Below are positions 6,618-12,450 of a DNA stretch of 13,369 bases, piece by piece. The translations under genes and the position numbers were made by a program. Within the stretch, counting starts at the first letter, position 1, and each line of letters opens with the position of its first letter. The stretch covers positions 1 to 13,369 of the forward strand of contig CAZMUD010000034.1 in the NCBI GenBank assembly GCA_964569715.1, read 5' to 3'. The notes under the pieces are model-generated. The model was not told the DNA's origin. It made no database searches and worked only from the letters and a program-made list of their open reading frames with translations. Source of the DNA: CAZMUD01 sp964569715 (GTDB lineage Bacteria; Chloroflexota; Dehalococcoidia; Dehalococcoidales; UBA2162).

Positions 6618-7180
6618 CCCAGATGGGTTTCTACTTTGACCAGACGCGCTGCACGGGCTGCTACGCCTGCGCTGTTGCCTGCAAGGACTGGCACGACATT
6701 GATGCCGGACCAGTCAACTGGATGCGGGTACACATCATCGAGAACGGCAAATTCCCTAATCTTTCCGCTGCTTATCTAGCCTCACCCTGCTATCATTGTG
6801 CTAACCCGCCCTGCGTCCTGGCTTGCCCGGTGGACGCCATTACCCAAAGAGAGTCCGATGGCATCGTGGTGGTCGACCAGGAGAAGTGCTTGGGCAATAG
6901 AGAATGTCGCACACTCTGTCTCAATGCCTGTCCCTGGAAGGCACCGCAGTTCGGTCCTGAAGAAAACGCCAAGATGCAGAAGTGCGACCTCTGCCTGGAG
7001 CGGTTAGAGCGAGGTCAGCAACCCATCTGCGTCGAGGCTTGCCCCATGTATGCCCTGGATGCCGGCCCTTTGGATAAACTCAAGGCGAAATATGGAGATG
7101 CAGTAGAGGCCGAGGGCTTTAGCTACTCAGCAAGATTCAAGCCCTCGGTGACATTCAAGCCCAAGCCACGGGAGCAGTGA
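6614..7180 (+). CDS. DmsB-like four-cluster Fe-S electron-transfer subunit
   Basis: Partner of the preceding molybdoenzyme; it carries electrons between the active site and a soluble or membrane donor. The 188 residues hold sixteen motif cysteines in four groups: 13/16/19/23, 59/62/67/71, 92/98/102/106 and 124/127/139/143, consistent with four Fe-S clusters of the DmsB/NrfC/PhsB type. The third group is unusual: KCLGNREC then LCLNACPW, that is Cys-x5-Cys-x3-Cys-x3-Cys instead of the compact Cys-x2-Cys-x2-Cys. The N-terminus GFYFDQTRCTGCYACAVACKDW is typical of the family. ATG 6614 has GGGAG 8 bases upstream and a stop in frame just before it. No signal peptide. No NrfD/DmsC-type membrane anchor follows in the window, so a soluble heterodimer or an unlinked anchor is implied. 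Confidence 0.93.
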   Translation: MTQMGFYFDQTRCTGCYACAVACKDWHDIDAGPVNWMRVHIIENGKFPNLSAAYLASPCYHCANPPCVLACPVDAITQRESDGIVVVDQEKCLGNRECRTLCLNACPWKAPQFGPEENAKMQKCDLCLERLERGQQPICVEACPMYALDAGPLDKLKAKYGDAVEAEGFSYSARFKPSVTFKPKPREQ

Positions 7181-7188
7181 ATCCCAAA

Positions 7189-7220
7189 TATAAAAAGCGC
7201 CAGCCCGGCAAAGCTGGCGC
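7189..7220 (-). terminator. Intrinsic terminator following the tmRNA-like 3' end
   Basis: On the - strand GCGCCAGC, an 8-base loop and GCTGGCGC (7220-7197) are followed by TTTTT and an A/T-rich tail (7196-7189). This is a strong rho-independent terminator for leftward transcription. It sits 11 bases past the CCA of the tmRNA-like fragment and would also end the long - strand operon. Read rightward it lacks a good T-run. Confidence 0.8.
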
Positions 7221-7231
7221 CTCTAAATTTC

Positions 7232-7320
7232 TGGTGGAGGCGGGGGAGAGTCGAACTCCACTGTCGATTTCTGAGACCATTTCCAATAGTATACCACATG
7301 TTTCTTACCTGTCCACCAGT
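7232..7320 (-). ncRNA. 3' fragment of a tmRNA (ssrA)-like gene, probable attachment-site remnant
   Basis: Read on the - strand, this segment contains GGTAAGAAACATGTGG, then AAATCGACAGTGGAG, the T-loop GTTCGACTC, and the 3' end CGCCTCCACCA (CCA at 7234-7232). It matches the layout of bacterial tmRNA 3' ends: TAAGC-ATGTAG, GGAC, T-arm, CGCCTCCACCA. No D-arm or anticodon arm lies at tRNA distance, so it is not a tRNA. I find no 5' half (GGGG...TTCGAC) and no tag ORF ending in ALAA: only about 90 bases separate this segment from an intact protein gene ending at 7412. There is also one extra base between T-loop and CCA compared with the canonical count. I read it as a displaced 3' copy, as left by elements that integrate at ssrA. 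The left limit of homology is approximate. Confidence 0.6.
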
Positions 7321-7411
7321 AGTGTTCTAGAAACTAGTTTCAGACAAGCCTCTTACTCAACCAACTTTGAATGTAATCCCTCAAAGCTGCTCCCCCAACT
7401 TCTCGACCAGC

Positions 7412-8053
7412 TCATAGCTCTAGTTCCAATCCAGCTCCGCATTGTAAAGCTTTGTCTGGGAATAAATCCAATATCTCCCTCTTGTATTGAGTGCAGTGAC
7501 AGGGATAGATTACTGATAACCCCTCGAAAAGCTTAAAGTCACGAAACCCGTGGAAGCCTCCAGCGATGCCATAGAGTTTCCCGAACTTTGAGGCAGCGCC
7601 GAGGATATTTCTCATGGCGGGATGAGCACACCCTGTTACTACAAATATTCCCTTCTTTGTCTTGAGCACCAAAGATTGCTCTACGCCTTCAAGTTCACCA
7701 GTGGAAAAGACATCCTCGCAAATTTGTATCGCCTCCTTGACCATAGTTACCCTTCTCCCCGGGAACGTTCTTCTAAAAGAATCGGGTAGAAAAAGCTCAG
7801 CTACTTTGTTTATACTCAGAATCTCAGAAAGTCCTCCAGTATGATCTCCGTGGGCATGCGAAATCACGATTGTCCTTATATTCTTCGGGGCTATATTAAG
7901 CTCTTTCATATTATGTGCCAGCGTAGAGCTATCGGCGCCAGTATCAAATAGAATTGGTGGCGTTTTTTCACTTTCAATGAGAGCAGAAAACCCCCAGCCA
8001 GGCCTTAGCCTCTCCTCCTTTATTTCATTGTCATAAACAACTGTAATCTTCAT
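7412..8053 (-). CDS. Metallo-beta-lactamase-fold hydrolase, COG1237 type
   Basis: A 213-residue MBL-fold protein. Seen: LFDTGAD at 35-41, the metal motif HAHGDH at 66-71 (His66, His68, Asp70, His71), TGCAHP with His144, GGFHG with His168, and a late CHCT with His186. This arrangement (TGCAHPG..N, then GGFH, then HCT) is that of COG1237, a group often annotated as dihydropterin ribofuranosylaminobenzene phosphate synthase-like after methanopterin studies. That function is not assured here. AAGGAGGG precedes ATG 8053. It is the last gene of the - strand cluster, and the terminator at 7197-7220 lies downstream. The C-terminus is intact, so it is not truncated by the nearby tmRNA fragment. Confidence 0.9.
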   Translation of the reverse strand: MKITVVYDNEIKEERLRPGWGFSALIESEKTPPILFDTGADSSTLAHNMKELNIAPKNIRTIVISHAHGDHTGGLSEILSINKVAELFLPDSFRRTFPGRRVTMVKEAIQICEDVFSTGELEGVEQSLVLKTKKGIFVVTGCAHPAMRNILGAASKFGKLYGIAGGFHGFRDFKLFEGLSVIYPCHCTQYKREILDLFPDKALQCGAGLELEL

Positions 8054-8065
8054 CTTCCCTCCTTA

Positions 8066-8137
8066 TTAACTTACTGAGAAGCTGTGGCCGCCATATATGT
8101 CCATGGCAGTGGCCGACTGGATGTTGCCAAGCTTCAT
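8066..8137 (-). CDS. Possible 23-codon ORF in the gap before the MBL gene
   Basis: ATG 8137-8135 overlaps the stop of the upstream small gene (ATGA) and runs 23 codons (MKLGNIQSATAMDIYGGH...) to TAA 8068-8066, shortly before the AAGGAGGG of the MBL gene. It has no ribosome site of its own and would depend on coupling. The peptide matches nothing I know. It could be chance or a translational bridge. Confidence 0.22.
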   Translation of the reverse strand: MKLGNIQSATAMDIYGGHSFSVS

Positions 8138-8415
8138 AGGCGCTTTTGTGGTGGGCACTTAAGCTTAATGCTTATCGCAGTATCGCTGATGGTTCCCTCC
8201 CAAGAGAGCCCTGTCTTAGATTCCTTGAAATTGTTATCGATAAAGTCTAACTGATAGGGTCTCAAAAGCCAAAACAAATCAGTCGTGTACTTGTTCCCGC
8301 TCACTGTAATAGGGTCGTAAATGCGGCACCTGATAACGGTTGTCATGCCCTTCTCCAGGTCGCCCTTCTTATATTTCTCAATAACCTGCCCTAAGGTTTT
8401 GCTTGAGAACTGCAT
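8134..8415 (-). CDS. Small hypothetical protein following the DUF89 gene
   Basis: Not recognised. About 93 residues from ATG 8415 (MQFSSKTLGQVIEKYKKGD...). TTG 8421, two codons earlier, is an equally possible start with a weak GGGGGT before it. The product is soluble and mixed alpha/beta in look, with TVIRCRIYDP and DLFWLLRPYQLDFIDN in the middle and a basic end (KCPPQKRL). It has two cysteines and no motif I can name. Its start lies inside the end of the DUF89-type gene (38 bases of overlap), so translation is probably coupled. It is more likely real than chance because the overlap preserves tight operon packing. Confidence 0.6.
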   Translation of the reverse strand: MQFSSKTLGQVIEKYKKGDLEKGMTTVIRCRIYDPITVSGNKYTTDLFWLLRPYQLDFIDNNFKESKTGLSWEGTISDTAISIKLKCPPQKRL

Positions 8416-9247
8416 CCCCAACGCTTACCCCCAGCAACTCTGCTAATAATGGACACTTAGCTCTTAAGAGGAAGAAGATGTTATCTGGCTCTTCATTGAG
8501 CGACTCATAGTTCCCCTGCCCCTTGGCGATTATCACGTCAGCGGAATAATAGAGTTTTAGCATCTCGGAGGAGCACTGAGAAAGAATGGTGGCTGGGGAA
8601 TCTGAGCCACTGGGTACAATTCTAGCCACCCTATCCATACCCACAGCCATAGCATCATCTAACGTGACGTCATTTATGATTGGTCTTTCCCTTACCACAA
8701 AGTCAATTTCCAGCTCCTTTACCTTGTGAAGCTCCTCAATAAGCACGCGGTCAAACACAATCTCACCAGCATTGTCTCCCAGGTATAAGATACGCCGTGA
8801 GTTATTAATACTGTTTCGGAACTCGTGATAGTCATTGATGGCTAGTGGAGATGACACAGCCGTTTTCACGATACTATCCATATCAACCTGCTCGAAATTA
8901 GGACCAAGGTCAATCGAGTTACCGCCTATAGCCAGCTTACATGCTGTAAGCAACAGCTCTTCTGAATCTGCCACGACCTTCTTGAGGCGTGTGTAAAGAG
9001 CTAACGCCGCCTGGTTAGCCTCAACTTTTGCCTTGCGGAAGGGGTCATCATTTCTGGTAATTTGGTAGATTAGCTTATACCCCTGCTGTGCAATCTCTGG
9101 TGGTTTCAAGCCTAACGAAAGACGTGGAATCATAGCGGCTACTGCGTCTATGACTTGGCGGTGAACCTCCTCGTCATCAGTTGCTGCTCTCGCCGCTTTT
9201 AGAGCCTGACTCAATAGGCATGGCAGGCAATCAAGGTAAGCTCTCAA
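8378..9247 (-). CDS. DUF89 / ARMT1-like protein (AF1104-type putative metal-dependent phosphatase)
   Basis: DUF89 proteins are metal-dependent phosphatases proposed to act on damaged or misplaced phosphometabolites. This 289-residue protein looks like the shorter prokaryotic AF1104/COG1578 branch. Seen: N-terminal LDCLPCLLSQALKAAR with Cys7-x2-Cys10; AIGGNSID (106-113); the active-site loop LGDNAGEIVFD (156-166) with Asp158, Asn159 and Glu162; INDVT (191-195); and AKGQGNYESL (241-250). These are the conserved metal and phosphate positions of the family. The start is TTG 9247-9245, 7 bases after GGGAGG, and it overlaps the ferredoxin stop (TTGA). The N-terminal cysteine pair together with a ferredoxin and Fe-S assembly genes upstream suggests a role near metal-cofactor chemistry, but the substrate is unknown. 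Confidence 0.88.
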   Translation of the reverse strand: MRAYLDCLPCLLSQALKAARAATDDEEVHRQVIDAVAAMIPRLSLGLKPPEIAQQGYKLIYQITRNDDPFRKAKVEANQAALALYTRLKKVVADSEELLLTACKLAIGGNSIDLGPNFEQVDMDSIVKTAVSSPLAINDYHEFRNSINNSRRILYLGDNAGEIVFDRVLIEELHKVKELEIDFVVRERPIINDVTLDDAMAVGMDRVARIVPSGSDSPATILSQCSSEMLKLYYSADVIIAKGQGNYESLNEEPDNIFFLLRAKCPLLAELLGVSVGDAVLKQNLRAGY

Positions 9248-9558
9248 GTCTGCTCCTCCCGGTTTTTACCAGTAGTTTCAGCCCAGCTAGCCTTCTGGTG
9301 CTTCAGCCTTTCGATCCGCTCGATAAGGTTCTCCGTCCTTTGCTTCAGTGAAACAACCGTAATTTGTAGTTCTTGCTTTGATACTGGGACCATTTCCACA
9401 ATTGCCCCCCGCAGGCATACCTCAAGGCAAAGGTAGCACTGATTACACTTGTTTTGGTCTATCTCAGCCTGACCTGAAAAAAGAGAAATAGCTTGTTGTG
9501 GGCAATTCTCAGCACAGAGCCCGCAGCCAAGACACAAGTCTTTTCTTACTTGTAACAT
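9244..9558 (-). CDS. 2[4Fe-4S] ferredoxin with a helical C-terminal tail
   Basis: A small electron carrier. From ATG 9558 (AAGGTG 6 bases upstream) the 104-residue product has two cluster motifs, Cys9-x2-Cys12-x2-Cys15-x3-Cys19-Pro and Cys38-x2-Cys41-x2-Cys44-x3-Cys48. The second motif lacks the usual Pro after its last Cys (CLRG). Residues about 58-104 form a charged, probably coiled-coil or helical tail (KQRTENLIERIERLKHQK) that is not part of ordinary clostridial ferredoxins and may dock to a partner. A longer TTG start at 9603 has no ribosome site and is less likely. It sits between a radical SAM gene and the DUF89 gene and could supply electrons to the radical SAM enzyme. Confidence 0.9.
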   Translation of the reverse strand: MLQVRKDLCLGCGLCAENCPQQAISLFSGQAEIDQNKCNQCYLCLEVCLRGAIVEMVPVSKQELQITVVSLKQRTENLIERIERLKHQKASWAETTGKNREEQT

Positions 9559-9611
9559 TGTTTCACCTTTTAAACTCCTACCTCTTTGCTTATTGAGCAC
9601 CAAATATTTAA

Positions 9612-10583
9612 TTAACCGCCCTCCGCTAGTTTCCTCCTACGTCGGGGCAATTTCCTCATATAAAATTTCCTTCCCTGATATTCCACCTCCATGAGACTGC
9701 CATCTTCTATTAGCTTTTCGACAACTTTCCAACTGGTATCAGCCTTCTTCAGGAGTTCTATAACAGCTTCGTCTCTCATGGGATGAACTGAAGTAATACT
9801 AAGCAAGTCATCTTCGACATTGCCGGTAAACGCAAAAGCGTTTCCTTCATAGCCGATCAAATATTCTACATTGATTAGTCTCTCTTTAAGAATTTGGTAT
9901 GCCATGTTGATGGCTTGTTCACTAGCGGCACTTATCGTCCTTTTTGCTGGTGGTCTTGTGGGAATAGCCAAGTAGGATTTGTCCGGTTTCAACTCTGCCA
10001 AGAAGCCGGTTATTCTCTCGATTTCCCCACTATCATCGTTAATACCCTGGATAAGCATGCTCTCGGTGGTTAGTTCACCCTTAAAAGTATCAGCAAACTT
10101 GAGCATGCCGTCTAAAATTACTTCAAGGTTCAGCGATTTCCGTGGCCTATTAATTCTGCGCCATACTTCTTTACTTGCCGCATCTACCTTTAGTGACACC
10201 CAATCGGCTTTTTGCAAATCTTGTCTAACATCCTCACGCCAGATAAGGGAAGCATTAGTAATAACCGCAATTTTGATATCTAAAGAATTCAAAAGTTCAA
10301 TCTCTTTGCCAAGATTAGTATCCAAAGTAGGCTCACCATCGGGGACAAAGGTTAGGTAGTTAATTGGTTCACCATTTTTTCTGACTTGTTTAACCTTCTC
10401 CTTCACACTCTGAACTATCTCACTTGGCTTGTAGAAAGTCTCACGCTCAACCTGCATGTTCACAGTGTTTCCCAGTTGGCAATAAACGCAGGAATAACTG
10501 CATATCTTAGGAGGGATATTATTGATTCCCAGACTGTGCCCTAGTCGCCTGGATGGAACTGGCCCATAGATGATAGGATTCAC
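9612..10583 (-). CDS. Radical SAM protein, COG0731 type
   Basis: A radical SAM enzyme of 323 residues. The N-terminus GPVPSRRLGHSLGIN followed by Cys28-x3-Cys32-x2-Cys35 (KICSYSCVYCQLG) is the signature of the COG0731 group, distantly related to the wybutosine enzyme TYW1. GEP at 83-85 and VITNAS at about 107-112 are the usual SAM-barrel elements. After about 265 a winged-helix-like tail follows (HPMRDEAVIELLKKADTSWKVV...LMEVEYQGRKFYMRK) with a basic end RRRRK. There is no flavodoxin domain, so TYW1 itself is excluded. GTG 10583 has GGAGG 10 bases upstream. Members of this group are mostly uncharacterised. The neighbouring ferredoxin is a plausible electron donor. Confidence 0.9.
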   Translation of the reverse strand: MNPIIYGPVPSRRLGHSLGINNIPPKICSYSCVYCQLGNTVNMQVERETFYKPSEIVQSVKEKVKQVRKNGEPINYLTFVPDGEPTLDTNLGKEIELLNSLDIKIAVITNASLIWREDVRQDLQKADWVSLKVDAASKEVWRRINRPRKSLNLEVILDGMLKFADTFKGELTTESMLIQGINDDSGEIERITGFLAELKPDKSYLAIPTRPPAKRTISAASEQAINMAYQILKERLINVEYLIGYEGNAFAFTGNVEDDLLSITSVHPMRDEAVIELLKKADTSWKVVEKLIEDGSLMEVEYQGRKFYMRKLPRRRRKLAEGG

Positions 10584-10585
10584 CG

Positions 10586-10651
10586 CTATTCTGCCTCCAT
10601 GTGCCCTAGCCTTGCCACCACTGTCTCCACCATGTCAATGATAATAGCCAC
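10586..10651 (-). CDS. Possible 21-codon ORF in the gap before the radical SAM gene
   Basis: GTG 10651-10649 begins VAIIIDMVETVVARLGH and ends at TAG 10588-10586, 2 bases before the GTG of the radical SAM gene. AAGGAGGG lies right after the DUF1638 stop with no other gene to serve, though it is about 15-17 bases from this GTG, which is long. The amphipathic peptide looks protein-like. Chance is possible. Confidence 0.25.
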   Translation of the reverse strand: MAIIIDMVETVVARLGHMEAE

Positions 10652-10674
10652 TTTGTCTCTCTGGCTCGCCCTCC

Positions 10675-11331
10675 TTATTTTTCAGTTCTGGCTTCGTCTA
10701 GAAGCAAGCTCCTCAACCGATTTAGTGTAATCCTATATGATTCCAAGGGAATCCCCATCCAGTCAGAGAACTCCAGGATTTCTTCTGGTTCTTTTTCCAT
10801 AACCTCATCATAATAACCCACGGCATCCAGCATTATAGCTCCGCCAGTGTGCTTTGGGAAATTCTCGTTGGCTAAACCCTTATCCCAACCCTGATACACA
10901 TAATGGCGATACTTCATCCACCCCGGGGTAAGCCAGTAGATGTCTTTACCCTGGCTTATCTTTTCTCTTTCTTCAGCACTGGCCAGCATATCAACACAAT
11001 GGGTGGCTCTTATTCTGGAAATTTTGACTCGAGGTTCCTCTTGCTCCTGAATTATCGTATCTATCCTTCGATAGAGGTTATCAACATTGACGTAGCAGAA
11101 TTTCCCACCGTAGACCACGATGATGTTGGAAGCATATTTCTTAGCGGTGCCTATTTGTCTTATCAACTGGCTTTCGAGTTCCCGGGGGACCTCATGACGT
11201 CCGGGCTTGGTGTACAGGATTTTTCTAGCATCCAGAAAGCCGCTATCCTTCAGATGGTTTAGTTCCATATTCAACGTGCCGCAGGCAACAATAGCATAAT
11301 CTTGAAAGGCGACACGATTTTCTGTGCTCAT
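10675..11331 (-). CDS. DUF1638 domain protein
   Basis: DUF1638 proteins are uncharacterised and recur beside corrinoid/methyltransferase genes in anaerobes. This 218-residue protein shows the N-terminal IVACGTLNMELNHL (Cys17), a VVYGGKFC segment, RATHCVDMLAS, and the characteristic IYWLTPGWMKYRHYVYQGWD. The start is ATG 11331-11329, which overlaps the MobB stop by one base (TGATG). A GTG just before it is the alternative. GAGGAAG at the end of mobB serves as the ribosome site. Conserved Cys and His residues would suit metal or cofactor binding, but no activity is known. Coupling to mobB and Fe-S assembly genes here, with no methyltransferase in the window, is the notable part. Confidence 0.85.
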   Translation of the reverse strand: MSTENRVAFQDYAIVACGTLNMELNHLKDSGFLDARKILYTKPGRHEVPRELESQLIRQIGTAKKYASNIIVVYGGKFCYVNVDNLYRRIDTIIQEQEEPRVKISRIRATHCVDMLASAEEREKISQGKDIYWLTPGWMKYRHYVYQGWDKGLANENFPKHTGGAIMLDAVGYYDEVMEKEPEEILEFSDWMGIPLESYRITLNRLRSLLLDEARTEK

Positions 11332-11969
11332 CACTTCCTCAAGAAAATCTGGAGATTCTTGATTTCCCCTACCCCTTTAAGGCAGGAGACCATAGCCAGA
11401 AGCACGTTCGTGATAATCTGTTTGGGGAAAGCGGTCAAAGTTATAGATGTATTATTGACGTAAAGAGAGATTCGCTCTGCTTGGGGCTTTATGAAACCTT
11501 TTTCTAAAAGGTCAACCAGCCTGTTAACGTCATCAAATGAGAACTGTCTAGCCTTGGTCTCCAGAGGCTCATCGGTGACTATAGCAATAAGCTTCTTAAT
11601 ATCTTTGAGCAGTGAGCCTGCATCCTTGCGGTGGACCTCTATCTTGGGGGCATTTCCCTGCTTAAAGCCTTCAGTTAAGATAATGTCGTAGTCCTCACCT
11701 AAGAGATGAGCTACCTCATCAAGGCTAGCATCTTGATTAACAGGCTTTATAAGCACAATCTTATCCGGGGAGCTGACAGCTGTAGCTTTGCTTCCCGCTT
11801 GAATGTGGCGCCAGCTATCCTTACCCGGCTCATCAAAGTTAACCCCCTGAGGGATGTGCTTGATGGTAGCCACCCGGTAACCACGCGACTTCAATTCCTG
11901 AACGAGCTTCTCAATAAGGGTTGTCTTACCTGATTTTGATTTACCTATGACTGAAACTATGGGCGGCAT
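11331..11969 (-). CDS. mobB: Molybdopterin-guanine dinucleotide biosynthesis adapter MobB, with C-terminal extension
   Basis: MobB is a GTP-binding adapter that helps MobA and molybdoenzymes in bis-MGD delivery. The 212 residues show the P-loop GKSKSGKTT (9-17), VATIKHIPQG, the MobB hallmark DEPGKDSWRHIQAGS (46-60), and LTEGFKQGNAPKIEVHR (98-114). After about 160 there is an added domain of roughly 50 residues (VNNTSITLTAFPKQIITN, then LLAMVSCLKGV) that E. coli MobB lacks. GGAGG lies 10 bases upstream of ATG 11969. It follows the IscU-like gene by 15 bases. It links this operon to the molybdoenzyme at 4308-6524, which needs MGD. mobA is not in the window. Confidence 0.92.
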   Translation of the reverse strand: MPPIVSVIGKSKSGKTTLIEKLVQELKSRGYRVATIKHIPQGVNFDEPGKDSWRHIQAGSKATAVSSPDKIVLIKPVNQDASLDEVAHLLGEDYDIILTEGFKQGNAPKIEVHRKDAGSLLKDIKKLIAIVTDEPLETKARQFSFDDVNRLVDLLEKGFIKPQAERISLYVNNTSITLTAFPKQIITNVLLAMVSCLKGVGEIKNLQIFLRK

Positions 11970-11984
11970 TGTCTATTCGCCTCC

Positions 11985-12434
11985 TTAATGTTTGTGGTAA
12001 GCCTTTTTCCATGGTTCCTTCTTGAGGGCAAAGTAGTCTTTTACCGCTTCTTTCAGAGTATCCGCAGCTAAAAGAGCACAATGCTCGCTCTCCTCGGGTA
12101 ACCCTGACAGGGCATTCAGCACGCCCTCCTGGCCTATCCTTAATGCCTGGCTAACACTCTTTCCTCTGACCAGTTCGGTGACCATGCTGCCCGAGGCGAT
12201 GCTGGTGCCGCAGCCATCAGTCATGAAAGTAGCTCCCGTAATAGTGTCATTTCTTACTTTAAGCCATATCTCCATAGTATCACCACAGGGACCGGTTACC
12301 TTACCAAAGCCATCGGCATCTTCCATATCGCCTACATTTCTGGGGTTCATGGCATGCTCAATAGCCGTCTCAGAGTAGACCTTCCTCATCTCGGCTTTGA
12401 CGAGTTCTTCAAACTGCTCCCATGATGAAGTCAT
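11985..12434 (-). CDS. IscU/NifU-N-type Fe-S cluster scaffold
   Basis: A 149-residue scaffold on which [2Fe-2S]/[4Fe-4S] clusters form from cysteine-desulfurase sulfur. The three scaffold cysteines are present: Cys50 in TGPCGDTM with Asp52, Cys75 in DGCGTSIASGSMVTEL, and Cys119 in SEHCALLAADTLKEA. An N-terminal extension of about 20 residues (MTSSWEQFEELVKAEMRK) precedes the usual YSETAIEHAMNPRNVG. The C-terminus is Lys/His-rich (KKAYHKH). It lacks the NifU [2Fe-2S] and C-terminal domains. AGGAAG lies 7 bases before ATG 12434, and the gene starts 16 bases after mrp. No cysteine desulfurase is in the window. Pairing with an Mrp ATPase suggests assembly followed by delivery. Confidence 0.92.
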   Translation of the reverse strand: MTSSWEQFEELVKAEMRKVYSETAIEHAMNPRNVGDMEDADGFGKVTGPCGDTMEIWLKVRNDTITGATFMTDGCGTSIASGSMVTELVRGKSVSQALRIGQEGVLNALSGLPEESEHCALLAADTLKEAVKDYFALKKEPWKKAYHKH

Positions 12435-12450
12435 CGTATTGCTTCCTGTA

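Noticed and set aside
7232..7320. A tRNA gene ending in CCA
   Set aside because: No acceptor 5' strand, D-arm or anticodon arm lies at tRNA distance; upstream sequence fits a tmRNA 3' region instead.
7177..7536. 119-codon + strand ORF after the Fe-S subunit
   Set aside because: It runs across the terminator, the tmRNA-like fragment and the antisense of the MBL gene; composition is not coding-like.
9559..9603. Longer ferredoxin start at TTG 9603
   Set aside because: No ribosome site; ATG 9558 has AAGGTG at good spacing and gives the usual short lead to the first cluster motif.
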